From Rhodoligotrophos sp. CJ14 (GTDB taxonomy: Bacteria > Pseudomonadota > Alphaproteobacteria > Rhizobiales > Im1), in assembly GCF_038811545.1 (NCBI RefSeq), contig NZ_CP133319.1, positions 3,315,516 through 3,379,515 of the forward strand: 64,000 nucleotides of DNA, written 5' to 3'. Within the stretch, counting starts at the first letter, position 1. Each line of letters starts with the position of its first letter. The position numbers and the translations under genes are program-made. Below, one piece after another: positions 8,081 through 16,590 of this stretch. The notes below the pieces were generated by a model. That model was not told the origin of the DNA. It ran no database searches and saw only the letters and a program-made list of their open reading frames with translations.

Positions 8081-9343
8081 TCAGGCCGGCATATTGTCTC
8101 GAATGAACTGCTTGATCCGCGGCGCGATCTGGCGGGCGAACCGCGAACCGTTGAACACGCCGTAATGCCCGACGCCGGGTTGCAGATGATGCTGCCGCCG
8201 CTCTTGCGGAATGTTCCGGCAGAGATCATGGGCCGCTTCCGTCTGGCCGACACCAGAGATGTCGTCGAGCTCGCCCTCCACAGTCATCAGGGCAGTCTTG
8301 GTGATGGCTTCGGGCCGCACCGGCTGGCCGCGATGGGTCATCTCGCCCTTGGGCAACTGGTGCTTGATGAACACGCGCTCGACGGTTTCGAGATAGAACT
8401 CCGCGGTGAGATCCATCACCGAGAGATACTCGTCATAGAACTCGTCGTGCTTTTCAGCGCTGTCTCCATCCCCCTTCACCAGATGCCAGAACAGGTCGCG
8501 ATGGGCCGAGATGTGCCGATCCAGGTTCATGGTCATGAACCCTGTGAGCTGGAGGAAGCCGGGATAGACCTCGCGCATGAAGCCAGGTGCGCCGATCGGG
8601 ACAGCATTGATCACGTGGCTGCGGAACCACTCGATATCGTGCTGCGAGGCCAGCTTGTTCACCTCGGTCGGATTTCGGCGCGTATCGATCGGTCCACCCA
8701 TGAGGATCATCGCGGCCGGCGCATTGGGATCGCCCCGGTCCGACATGACCGAGACCGCCGAAAGCACCGGAACCGAAGGCTGACATACAGCCATCACAGC
8801 GGTATCAGGTCCGAGAACGCGGAGAATATCGATGAGATAGTCGACGTAATCGTCGAGACCGAACTGTCCGAGCGACAGGGGCACCTGCTTTGCATCGACC
8901 CAGTCCGTAATATAGACGTCATGATCACCGAGCATGGTGCGCACCGTGCCCCGAAGCAGGGTCGCGAAATGCCCGGACATTGGTGCGACGAGCAGAAGCT
9001 TCGGCTGCTTCACCCGTGCTTTCTTCTTGAAATGCACGAGCTCGCAGAACGGTTTGCGCCAAACCACCTCTTCCTCGACGGCGACCGTCTTGCCCTCAAC
9101 CTCGGTTTGGTGAATGCCGAATGCCGGTTTTCCGTACCGTCGCGTGACCCGTTCGAAGACATCGAGCCCCGCTGTGATCGCGCGGCCAAAATAAGTCTCT
9201 GCCAATGGGTTGATCGGTGCGTTCCACAGCGCGCGGCTCGCATTCGCAGCGGCCCTCCAGGGCGCCACGACCGCGTGATTCATTTCATAGAGCTGATAGA
9301 GCAAACCGGGTCCTCTTGACTTGGCCTTTGCAGGAGCCCGCAT
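8081..9343 (-). CDS. phaZ: Intracellular polyhydroxyalkanoate depolymerase
   Basis: Hydrolyses intracellular polyhydroxybutyrate granules to hydroxybutyrate. The 420 aa match the intracellular PHB depolymerase family: an alpha/beta hydrolase with the nucleophile box VCQPSVPVLSA containing Cys (about residue 187) in place of the lipase Ser, GELDDISGVGQ around the catalytic Asp and GVGHYGVFNGSRF around the catalytic His. N-terminal YQLYEMNHAVVAPWR is also typical. It is the first gene of the minus-strand operon continuing into the metallopeptidase and repair genes. 107 bp separate it from the sco1 stop upstream and should hold a promoter, though I cannot point to a clear one. Confidence 0.95.
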   Translation of the reverse strand: MRAPAKAKSRGPGLLYQLYEMNHAVVAPWRAAANASRALWNAPINPLAETYFGRAITAGLDVFERVTRRYGKPAFGIHQTEVEGKTVAVEEEVVWRKPFCELVHFKKKARVKQPKLLLVAPMSGHFATLLRGTVRTMLGDHDVYITDWVDAKQVPLSLGQFGLDDYVDYLIDILRVLGPDTAVMAVCQPSVPVLSAVSVMSDRGDPNAPAAMILMGGPIDTRRNPTEVNKLASQHDIEWFRSHVINAVPIGAPGFMREVYPGFLQLTGFMTMNLDRHISAHRDLFWHLVKGDGDSAEKHDEFYDEYLSVMDLTAEFYLETVERVFIKHQLPKGEMTHRGQPVRPEAITKTALMTVEGELDDISGVGQTEAAHDLCRNIPQERRQHHLQPGVGHYGVFNGSRFARQIAPRIKQFIRDNMPA

Positions 9344-9450
9344 TCGGGCTGTACCGGTGGGGAGCTTGAGAGCCAGCAGAGGACGATAATAGCACCAATT
9401 ATGTTGGACTGCGCAAGAGTTCTTCGCAATCGCAGCATTTAGGTCGGAAA

Positions 9451-10062
9451 TCAGGACTTTTCCAGCTCCTCCCTAATACCTTTCGCCATCATCTCCGCAT
9501 CTGTCCCATAGGAGAAGACGCGACGGAACTGTCCTTTCTCATCCATGAGGAAGACGAGGCTGGTATGATCCATCAGGTATTCGGCAGACGAGCTCTCATC
9601 CTTCACCTTGGCGAAATAGATGCGATAAGCCTGGGCTGCCTTGACGATGTCCTCGGTCGAGCCGGTAAGCCCAATGAGCCCGGCCCCGAAATTCGAGACA
9701 TAGGTCCTCATCTGCTCGACGGTATCGCGCTCCGGATCGATGGTGATGAAGATGGGTTGAACGCGCTTGGCATCCTCGCCGAGTTCGCTCACCGCCGCGG
9801 TCATGCTCTGTAGCTCGGTCGGGCAGACGTCGGGACAAAAGGTGTAACCGAAATAAACCAGCATGAACTTGCCGCGAAAGTCCCGGTCGGTGACGCGCTT
9901 TCCATTCTGATCGGTCAGCTCGAATGGCCCGCCGACCAACGCGGTTCCCGAGCTCTGTGACGTCGGTTGAGCGCCAGAGAGCAGCCATGGAACGGCAAGC
10001 CCCGTGCCCGCGATGATGATCACCGCGATGGCGAGAAGGAGGATTGTATTCTGCCTGTTCAT
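9451..10062 (-). CDS. SCO1/SenC/PrrC copper chaperone-type thioredoxin-fold protein
   Basis: Membrane-anchored periplasmic protein that delivers copper to, or maintains thiols of, the CuA site of cytochrome c oxidase. An N-terminal signal anchor lies at residues 6-28 (ILLLAIAVIIIAGTGLAV). The copper site is FCPDVCP (Cys 76 and 80) with the distal His at about 166 (MDHTSLVF). 203 aa from ATG 10062; the frame continues upstream to 10143, but the extension overlaps the ABC permease and lacks a signal. It follows the ABC permease by 73 bp and lies close to regB-regA, echoing the regB-senC-regA layout of Rhodobacter. Confidence 0.93.
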   Translation of the reverse strand: MNRQNTILLLAIAVIIIAGTGLAVPWLLSGAQPTSQSSGTALVGGPFELTDQNGKRVTDRDFRGKFMLVYFGYTFCPDVCPTELQSMTAAVSELGEDAKRVQPIFITIDPERDTVEQMRTYVSNFGAGLIGLTGSTEDIVKAAQAYRIYFAKVKDESSSAEYLMDHTSLVFLMDEKGQFRRVFSYGTDAEMMAKGIREELEKS

Positions 10063-10135
10063 GGGCAAGTCATTTCCCGTTGCGCTATGCGTGACAAGGG
10101 GTTGCAATGCCGCATACGGGCGAAGGACCACATGT

Positions 10136-10987
10136 TCACTCACCCAGTGACAGCAATTGCCCGCGTAGCCGCGCGTCGCGGTGAAACCAGGCGAAGCTTA
10201 ACGCGCCAACTGCGAAATAGATCGCATTGAGGCCAAGCGCGCTGAGCATCATTTCGGGGCGTACAACCCCATGCAGAAGCAGGCTTCGCATGCCCTCGAA
10301 GACATGCGTGGGTGCAAGTGCCATTGAAATGGGCTGCAGCCATCCGGGAAGAACGGCGAGGGGGTAATAGACACACGCCAGGGGCATGAATAGGAACATG
10401 AGGCTCCAGGCAATATTTTCCGCCCCCAGGCCGTACCGCAGCAGCAGCCCGCACACGAACAGACCGACTGCCCAGCTCGTGAGGATGAGATTGAGGAAGA
10501 AGGCCACGAGCCACAGGCCCATGCTGTAGACATTGAAGCCGAAATAGGCCCAAGCGAGCAAGGTGACCGGCAGAAGGCCAATGCAGATCCGGATGACGCT
10601 CATCACCATAAGCGCGGCAATGAGCTCAACCGGGCGCAATGGGCTGACCATGAGGTGGCCGAGGTTTCGCGAATACATCTCCTCGAGGAAGGAGATGGTG
10701 AAGCCGAGCTGGCCGCGGAACAGAATGTCCCACAACAGCGCCGAGCCCAGCAGCACGCCAACCGTCTGGGCAAGCGTGCCGCTCTCCCGCGCGAGATAGA
10801 TCTGCAGGAAGCCCCACATCAGCAGCTGAACCGTGGGCCAATAGATCAGATCGAACAATCGCGGCCAGGACGCCCGGAGCAGGTAGAGATAGCGCAACAC
10901 CAGTGCGCCGACGCGCGCGAGCGAGAAACCCGTGGCATGGCGAAGGCGCGGCAACCGGCGCGCAGGCTGTTGTGTAACGTCCATCAT
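10136..10987 (-). CDS. ABC-2 type exporter permease
   Basis: Integral membrane subunit of an ABC-2 exporter, 283 aa, with about six hydrophobic segments (for example PTVQLLMWGFLQIYL, LWLVAFFLNLILTSWAVGL and NIAWSLMFLFMPLACVYYPL). Its ATG overlaps the stop of the ATPase gene (ATGA, four bases), so the pair forms one transporter. The substrate is unknown. The gene leads into sco1/senC, which raises the possibility of a role in respiratory or copper biogenesis similar to NosFY, but that is inference from position only. Confidence 0.85.
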   Translation of the reverse strand: MMDVTQQPARRLPRLRHATGFSLARVGALVLRYLYLLRASWPRLFDLIYWPTVQLLMWGFLQIYLARESGTLAQTVGVLLGSALLWDILFRGQLGFTISFLEEMYSRNLGHLMVSPLRPVELIAALMVMSVIRICIGLLPVTLLAWAYFGFNVYSMGLWLVAFFLNLILTSWAVGLFVCGLLLRYGLGAENIAWSLMFLFMPLACVYYPLAVLPGWLQPISMALAPTHVFEGMRSLLLHGVVRPEMMLSALGLNAIYFAVGALSFAWFHRDARLRGQLLSLGE

Positions 10988-11742
10988 GAGCCGACTTGAA
11001 CGGACTGACCGCGGGCAACGTCGAGGAAGACCTCTTCCATCGTTTCTCGTCCGTAACGGTGAATGAGCTCGGCGGGGCTGCCGCTATCCACCAGGCGCCC
11101 TTGCCGCGTCATCAGCACATTGTCGCAAAGACGCTCGACCTCCGCCATGTTGTGCGAGGCGAGCAGCATTGTGGCCCCATATGACTGGCAATAGGTCTGC
11201 AAATGGCCGCGCACCCAATCCGCAGTATCCGGATCCAGCGACGCCGTGGGTTCATCGAGAAGCAGCACCAGCGGCTTGTTGATCAGCGCCTTGGCGAGGC
11301 TCACCCGCGTCTTTTGCCCTGCAGAGAGCTTGCCTGTCGGCCGATCGATGAAGCTGCCGAGATCAAGCTCCTGCGTAAGCTCGGCGATGCGCGTCTTGAG
11401 ATCATCGACACCGTAGAGCCTGCCATAGATGGTCAAGTTCTGGCGCACGGTGAGCCGCAGCGGCATCTCGACATAAGGGCTTTCGAAATTCATATAAGGC
11501 AGAACGCGGTACCGGTGGCGGACCATGTCCACGCCAAGGATCTCGATCGTGCCGGAGGTTGGAAGCACAAGGCCCAGCAGCATCCCGATGGTGGTCGTCT
11601 TGCCGGCGCCGTTGCCGCCAAGCAGCCCGGTGATCGAGCCGCGCGGAACGATGAAGCTGATGCCTGCGACCGCCGTGACCGTGCCGTAACGCTTCACCAG
11701 GTTCACAACCCTGATCGCGGCATCTTCTTCTAGTTGAAACAC
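10984..11742 (-). CDS. ABC transporter ATP-binding protein
   Basis: Cytosolic ATPase subunit of the exporter encoded with the following permease. Walker A GGNGAGKTT (about 42-50), signature LSAGQ (139-143) and Walker B LVLLLDEPTAS (about 158-168) are intact, with ASHNMAEVERLCD as the switch His region. 252 aa starting at GTG 11742. It is divergent from regB; the 122 bp between them must carry both promoters. Similar to DrrA/NodI/NosF-like ATPases; the substrate cannot be read from the sequence. Confidence 0.9.
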   Translation of the reverse strand: MFQLEEDAAIRVVNLVKRYGTVTAVAGISFIVPRGSITGLLGGNGAGKTTTIGMLLGLVLPTSGTIEILGVDMVRHRYRVLPYMNFESPYVEMPLRLTVRQNLTIYGRLYGVDDLKTRIAELTQELDLGSFIDRPTGKLSAGQKTRVSLAKALINKPLVLLLDEPTASLDPDTADWVRGHLQTYCQSYGATMLLASHNMAEVERLCDNVLMTRQGRLVDSGSPAELIHRYGRETMEEVFLDVARGQSVQVGS

Positions 11743-11864
11743 AAACTGCTCGCGAAAAAAGGTCGTTCGATGGACTTGCTTCTAGGTTAAAGCGAAGATA
11801 GCCGGATTCTTTACTCTGGCCAATGCACAGCAAATGATCTCATGATCGCGAAGGAGAGAGACTG

Positions 11865-13247
11865 TTGACCTCGATCAGGGGCTGGGCCCGTGCAGCCGTG
11901 CCCGCCGATACCGTGGAAAGCCAGGCATTCCGGGACAGTAGCGGGCGTCTTCGCCTGCAGACGCTTGTACGCCTGCGCTGGCTTGCAGTCACCGGGCAAT
12001 CGGTCGCGGTGCTTGCGGTGTATTTCTGGCTCGGGTTCGACTTGCCCCTTGGCCCCTGCCTCGGGGTCATTGCGCTCTCCGCTTGGTTGAACATTTGGCT
12101 GGGCCTGCAATGGCCTTCGACCCTTCGCTTGAGCGACCGCTACGCCGCGCTGCTGCTCGGCTATGACGTGGTTCAGCTTGCCGCCTTGCTCTACATGACC
12201 GGTGGCCTGCAGAACCCGTTCTCGTTCCTCTTCGTGGTTCCGGTCTCCGTTTCGGCATCCAGCCTCCCGGTCGAGCGCACGGTCGCCCTGAGCGCCTTGT
12301 GTCTTGCCGCAGTCTCCTTGCTTACCATTTTTCACATGCCCTTGCCATGGTATGCGGGTCAGCCCTTGGATCTGCCCCGGCTCTATGTGGTTGGCATGTG
12401 GACGGCCGTGGTCTCGGGTACCGTCTTTGCCGCGATCTATTCTCGCTTCATCGCTGAGGAAGCGCGCCGGATGTCGGCCGCCCTTTCCGCCACCGAAATG
12501 GTGCTGGCGCGGGAGCAGAAGCTTTCAGCCCTTGATGGCCTTGCGGCTGCTGCGGCCCATGAGCTTGGCACGCCTCTGGCGACCATTGCGCTCGTTGCGA
12601 AGGAATTGCGGCGTGAGATGCCGGATGACGATCGCTTCCGGGAAGATCTGGAGCTGCTTTCCAGCCAAACTGAGCGATGCCGGGGCATTCTCGCCCGCCT
12701 CGCCAACCAGGATGCGGTGGGTGACCACGTCTTCGACAGGCTCCGTCTGAAGGTGATGATCCAGGAATGTGCCGAGCCTGTGAGCGGAAGCGATGTGGAT
12801 GTGATCGTGGATTGCCGCCCGGCTCCGGACGCTGAGGGGAGAGATGCGGCGGAACCCGTCTTCACACGCAGTCCCGGTATTCGCTATGGGCTTGGCAATC
12901 TCCTCGATAATGCGGTCGATTTCGCGGAATCGAAGGTCGAGATTGAAGCCCGCTGGAATGCGGATCGCGTGGTGCTCGTGCTCCGCGACGATGGTCCCGG
13001 CTTCGCCCAAGATATCATCGACAAGATCGGCGAGCCCTATGTGACCAGCCGGCGCGGCGCCTTCGACCGCGGTGATGGCGGCCATGACGGCATGGGGCTT
13101 GGCTTCTTCATCGCCAAAACCCTGCTCGAACGGTCCGGTGCAACGGTGACCCTGGCCAACCGGACACCTCCTGAGCACGGTGCCATCGTCCGCATCGAAT
13201 GGCCGCGCAAGGAAATCGATCTTACACAGTCCAATCCTGCAATGTAG
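11865..13247 (+). CDS. regB: Redox-sensing histidine kinase RegB/PrrB/ActS
   Basis: Membrane sensor of the global redox two-component system controlling respiration, energy and carbon metabolism. Six hydrophobic segments fill residues 40-190, with the quinone-binding signature GGLQNPF at 113-119. The H-box is AAAHELGTPLATIALV (phospho-His 232), and the conserved redox Cys is at 272 (TERCRGIL). N-box GLGNLLDNAVDFA and G-box GMGLGFFIAKTLL complete the kinase. The TTG start at 11865 is strongly supported by AAGGAG at 11851-11856. 460 aa, normal for the family. regA follows after 169 bp. Confidence 0.95.
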   Translation: MTSIRGWARAAVPADTVESQAFRDSSGRLRLQTLVRLRWLAVTGQSVAVLAVYFWLGFDLPLGPCLGVIALSAWLNIWLGLQWPSTLRLSDRYAALLLGYDVVQLAALLYMTGGLQNPFSFLFVVPVSVSASSLPVERTVALSALCLAAVSLLTIFHMPLPWYAGQPLDLPRLYVVGMWTAVVSGTVFAAIYSRFIAEEARRMSAALSATEMVLAREQKLSALDGLAAAAAHELGTPLATIALVAKELRREMPDDDRFREDLELLSSQTERCRGILARLANQDAVGDHVFDRLRLKVMIQECAEPVSGSDVDVIVDCRPAPDAEGRDAAEPVFTRSPGIRYGLGNLLDNAVDFAESKVEIEARWNADRVVLVLRDDGPGFAQDIIDKIGEPYVTSRRGAFDRGDGGHDGMGLGFFIAKTLLERSGATVTLANRTPPEHGAIVRIEWPRKEIDLTQSNPAM

Positions 13248-13416
13248 GCTTGAAAATTATCTGATCAGGCAGCAAATGGAAGTTGCATGTGACCTATTGT
13301 CGTGCCGAATGATGTGATTCCCGCTAACCGTAATCAGCACATTTGGGCCGCTCCATGCGCAACCGGTTTATAAGGGCCAATCTCGGAAGGCCTTGCTGAA
13401 CGAGGCGCATCGAAAA

Positions 13417-13974
13417 ATGATCGAACAGAACGCAGAACAAGCTCATGGCCGCGATCGCACGCTGCTCATCGTGGATGACGACAAGCCGTTTCTTACACGC
13501 TTGGGCCGTGCCATGGAATCGCGGGGCTTTTCCGTCGAGATGGCTGAAACGGTTGCCGAGGGCGTAGACCGCGTTGCCAAGCTGCCACCGGCTTATGCTG
13601 TGGTGGATATGCGGCTTGAGGATGGCAATGGTCTCGACGTTATCGAGGCGCTTCACAAGGCGCGGCCGGATGCACGCGCCATCGTTCTGACCGGCTATGG
13701 CAACATTGCGACCGCTGTCAACGCGATCAAGCTGGGAGCCGTTGATTACCTGGCAAAGCCGGCCGACGCCGATGACGTCTATCATGCCCTCATCGCCGAT
13801 GGAGAGATGAAGGCCGCCCCGCCTGAGAACCCGATGTCTGCGGACCGGGTGCGTTGGGAGCATATTCAGCGCGTTTATGAGCTCTGCGGCCGCAACGTCT
13901 CCGAGACGGCGCGCCGTCTGAACATGCATCGCCGCACTCTGCAGCGGATTCTCGCCAAGCGCGCGCCGCGCTGA
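13417..13974 (+). CDS. regA: Response regulator RegA/PrrA/ActR
   Basis: DNA-binding partner of RegB. Receiver domain with acidic pocket IVDDDK (about 18-23), phospho-acceptor Asp 64 in AVVDMRLEDG, LTGYGN and conserved Lys in YLAKPAD. After a proline-rich linker comes the Fis-type helix-turn-helix NVSETARRLNMHRRTLQRI, characteristic of RegA. From ATG 13417 the protein has 185 aa, matching known RegA proteins; TTG 13393 would add eight residues but lies only two bases after a GGAAGG. The regA recognition helix is essentially the highly conserved family form. Confidence 0.96.
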   Translation: MIEQNAEQAHGRDRTLLIVDDDKPFLTRLGRAMESRGFSVEMAETVAEGVDRVAKLPPAYAVVDMRLEDGNGLDVIEALHKARPDARAIVLTGYGNIATAVNAIKLGAVDYLAKPADADDVYHALIADGEMKAAPPENPMSADRVRWEHIQRVYELCGRNVSETARRLNMHRRTLQRILAKRAPR

Positions 13975-13980
13975 TCGCGA

Positions 13981-14661
13981 ATGCGCCTCCTTGCCCTTGA
14001 TACTGCCATGGACGCTTGCTCGGTGGCGGTCGTCGACATCGTGGGTCATCATGTGACGGCATTGACCTCTCGCAGCGAGGCGATGCAACGCGGACATGCG
14101 GAGGCGCTCATTCCCATGGTTGACGAGGTCATGTCGGAGGCGGGTATTCGCTTCAGCGATCTCGACCGCGTCGCCGTGACCATTGGCCCCGGCAGCTTTA
14201 CCGGAACACGGATCGGCGTTGCTGCCGCCCGCGCCTATGCATTGGCCAGCGGCATTGATGCCGTGGGGGTGACGACACTGCAGGCGGTCGCTCTGAACGT
14301 GCCGCGGACTGAGGAAGATGGCCGCGATATCATCGTGGCCTTCGACGCACTGCGGGGTGAGGTTTATGCACAACTCTTTCGAGGGGCCGGCCTCGAGCCC
14401 GTGGGTGAGCCGGCCGCTTATGCCATTTCCGATGCCGTGACTATCCTGCCGCGCACTGGCGGAATCCTCGTCGGATCGGGCGCTCACCTGTTGGCGGAGG
14501 CCTCAGGTCGCAGTGGCATCGAGCTTGTTGAGGCGAGCAGCCTGCCTGACCCCCTATGCATCGCCCGAATCGGCGCCACTTCAGATTGGCCCGCAGTGCC
14601 TCTTTATCTGCGCCCGCCGGAGGCCAAGCCGCAGGCTCAGCAGATCCTTCGAGCAGGCTGA
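13981..14661 (+). CDS. tsaB: tRNA threonylcarbamoyladenosine biosynthesis protein TsaB
   Basis: ASKHA-fold scaffold of the TsaBDE complex that makes t6A at position 37 of ANN-decoding tRNAs. N-terminal LALDTAMDACSVAV and the family motif VTIGPGSFTGTRIGVAAARAY are present. 226 aa, typical. It starts six bases after the regA stop and is followed by rimI three bases after its own stop, the common tsaB-rimI pairing. Confidence 0.93.
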   Translation: MRLLALDTAMDACSVAVVDIVGHHVTALTSRSEAMQRGHAEALIPMVDEVMSEAGIRFSDLDRVAVTIGPGSFTGTRIGVAAARAYALASGIDAVGVTTLQAVALNVPRTEEDGRDIIVAFDALRGEVYAQLFRGAGLEPVGEPAAYAISDAVTILPRTGGILVGSGAHLLAEASGRSGIELVEASSLPDPLCIARIGATSDWPAVPLYLRPPEAKPQAQQILRAG

Positions 14662-14663
14662 CC

Positions 14664-15176
14664 TTGCCCGACCCCGATCCTTGGACCCTGTGCCCCGCCG
14701 GCATTGCGGACATTCCAACCCTCGCGCGCCTGCATGCCGCCTGCTTTGCCGATGCTTGGAGCGTGACGGATTTTGCCAAACTGCTGGCCATGCCGGGCAT
14801 GATTGCGATCCTTGCGCGCAAGTCTGAGTCATCGGGGTCGGATCAGACCTGTTCGGATCAGGCTTGTGGCTTCGCCCTCCTGCGATATGCGGCTGACGAG
14901 GCCGAAATTCTGACCATTGGGGTGTTGCCGAGCGAAAGGCGCCGGAGCTTGGGCCGACGCCTGCTGGAGGCGGCCCTCGACTGTGCAGCTCAGCTTTCAG
15001 TGCGACAGGTTTTCATCGAGGTGGACACCAATAATGCACCGGCCCTTGCTCTCTATCGGGCCCGCGGCTTCGTGGAATGTGGGCGTCGTCGCGGCTATTA
15101 TCGATACCACGATGGCCGCACCGCCGACGCCCTGACGATGCGCTGCGAGGTGACAGGCACATTCAGCGCGCCGTGA
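14664..15176 (+). CDS. rimI: Ribosomal protein alanine N-acetyltransferase RimI-like GNAT protein
   Basis: GNAT acetyltransferase; RimI acetylates the N-terminal Ala of ribosomal protein S18, and similar proteins act on other N-termini. The acetyl-CoA loop is ERRRSLGRRLLEAAL, followed by VFIEVDTNNAPALALYRARGF and RRGYYRYHDGRTADALTM, the usual RimI C-terminal pattern. I take the TTG at 14664, three bases after the tsaB stop, giving 170 aa; ATG 14556 would overlap tsaB by about 100 bases and add a low-complexity leader. A short serine-rich insertion (SESSGSDQTCSDQAC) interrupts strand beta3. Confidence 0.88.
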   Translation: MPDPDPWTLCPAGIADIPTLARLHAACFADAWSVTDFAKLLAMPGMIAILARKSESSGSDQTCSDQACGFALLRYAADEAEILTIGVLPSERRRSLGRRLLEAALDCAAQLSVRQVFIEVDTNNAPALALYRARGFVECGRRRGYYRYHDGRTADALTMRCEVTGTFSAP

Positions 15177-15248
15177 TCGTTGCATCGCCCCCGTCGAGTT
15201 TCTATACCTTGGCCTATGGATGTGGCCAGACGGAGCACCGGCGGAAGG

Positions 15249-15677
15249 ATGGAGGACCGGACCAGCATAGAGCAACGTTGCATTGACAAAGGGCTGCGGA
15301 TGACCGACCAGCGCCGCATCATTGCGCGTGTTTTGGCTGAGGCCACCGATCATCCTGATGTCGAGGAGCTCCATCGCCGGGCGTCATCGGTCGATGACCG
15401 GATCTCCCTCGCCACAGTCTACCGCACGGTCAAGCTGTTCGAGGACGAGGGCATTCTCGATCGCCATGATTTCCGCGATGGTCGTGCCCGCTATGAACAG
15501 GCTCCGGAAACCCATCACGACCACCTTATTGATCTTGAATCCGGCGATATCATTGAGTTTCGCGATGAGGAGATCGAGCGGCTGCAGGTGCTCATCGCGC
15601 GCAAGCTCGGCTATAAGCTCGTCGATCACAGGCTCGAGCTCTTCGCCGTGCCGTTGAAGCAGGATGAGCAGAATTAG
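15249..15677 (+). CDS. Fur family metalloregulator (Fur/Mur)
   Basis: Winged-helix repressor sensing divalent metal. The DNA-binding part shows RMTDQRRIIARVL and ISLATVYRTVKLFEDEGIL. The metal-binding segment is ETHHDHLIDLESGDIIEF, the Fur-type HHDH pattern. In Hyphomicrobiales the Fur orthologue is often the manganese regulator Mur, with iron handled by Irr and RirA; the irr gene is also in this window. ATG 15249 gives 142 aa, the usual size; ATG 15216 and TTG 15180 are alternatives with no better ribosome binding site. The 3' end overlaps plsC by 14 bases. Confidence 0.92.
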   Translation: MEDRTSIEQRCIDKGLRMTDQRRIIARVLAEATDHPDVEELHRRASSVDDRISLATVYRTVKLFEDEGILDRHDFRDGRARYEQAPETHHDHLIDLESGDIIEFRDEEIERLQVLIARKLGYKLVDHRLELFAVPLKQDEQN

Positions 15678-16590
15678 CGAACCGGTGGGGATCGCTTCCG
15701 GCTTTGGCGGTCGCCTCCGTGCGCTTGCCATTGTGGCCACGCTCGTTCTGGTCACGCCGCCATTGATGCTGGCCCAATGGCTGTTCCTGAGGTTCTGGCC
15801 TGCAGCAGCCCGGCACCTTCCGCATCTCTATCATCGAATGGTCGCGCATCTGATGGGCATGCGGATCGATACGCGCGGAGCGCCGCTCGAGCCTGGCCCC
15901 TGTCTCATCGCCGCCAACCACAGTTCCTGGATCGACATCGTCGCGCTGAGCGCGGTTGCGCCGCTGTCCTTCGTGGCAAAGGCCGAGGTGGCGACCTGGC
16001 CGATATTTGGCACCTTCGCACGCCTGCAGAGGACCATCTTCGTCGACCGGCAGAACCGGAGCAAAGCGGGCATCTCTCGCGACCAGCTCCGGGAGCGGCT
16101 TCTTCAAGGAGACCGCATCGTGCTGTTTCCGGAGGGCACCTCGAGTGATGGTCTGCGCGTGCTCCCGTTCAAGAGCGCATTGCTGGGGGCGGCGGATATT
16201 TCGATCGACGGCCGCCCAGTCTCGGTTCAGCCAGTCACTGTTGTCTATACAGGTTACCGCGGCGTTATCATGGACCGCTGGCTGCGACCTGCCTATACAT
16301 GGTATGGCGACATGGAACTGGCGCCGCATTTGTGGCGCGTGCTGCAATTGGGCCCGTTCGAGGTGACTATTGAGCTGCACGAGGCCATGACGGTTCCTGC
16401 TGTGGGGGGCCGCAAGCAATTGGCCCGGCTCTCTGAACAGAAGGTTCGGGCAGGTTTGATCAAGGCCCTGACCGGACATGATCTGTCCGAGCCTCGAGCG
16501 GTCGGACTTGACGGCAGGCTTGCGGCATCAGAGATCGTGCGCGAAAAGGCAGACCCGACGGAGGCATCTCCCGTGGAAGGCGTATCATGA
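15664..16590 (+). CDS. plsC: 1-acyl-sn-glycerol-3-phosphate acyltransferase
   Basis: Membrane-associated acyltransferase that makes phosphatidic acid (or a related lipid acyltransferase). A hydrophobic N-terminal segment (about 20-45) precedes the HX4D catalytic motif NHSSWID (His 86, Asp 91). VDRQNR and the substrate-binding FPEGTSSDG motif follow. 308 aa, somewhat long, with a C-terminal tail of about 60 residues beyond the catalytic domain. Overlaps the fur stop by 14 bases and the miaB start by four (ATGA). Confidence 0.92.
   Translation: MSRISEPVGIASGFGGRLRALAIVATLVLVTPPLMLAQWLFLRFWPAAARHLPHLYHRMVAHLMGMRIDTRGAPLEPGPCLIAANHSSWIDIVALSAVAPLSFVAKAEVATWPIFGTFARLQRTIFVDRQNRSKAGISRDQLRERLLQGDRIVLFPEGTSSDGLRVLPFKSALLGAADISIDGRPVSVQPVTVVYTGYRGVIMDRWLRPAYTWYGDMELAPHLWRVLQLGPFEVTIELHEAMTVPAVGGRKQLARLSEQKVRAGLIKALTGHDLSEPRAVGLDGRLAASEIVREKADPTEASPVEGVS

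Noticed and set aside
7844-9319. A 491-codon open frame on the plus strand opposite phaZ
   Set aside because: It is the antisense shadow of phaZ and the neighbouring peptidase gene; the minus-strand frame has full depolymerase motifs and the plus-strand translation resembles no family.
9344-9450. PhaR-type operator upstream of phaZ
   Set aside because: TGCGCA and GCA repeats occur, but no clear symmetrical site; the short motifs are expected by chance in this base composition.
13248-13416. Promoter directly before regA
   Set aside because: A TATAAG near 13370 looks like a -10 element but the only -35-like TTGGGC lies about 20 bp away, too far for a confident call.
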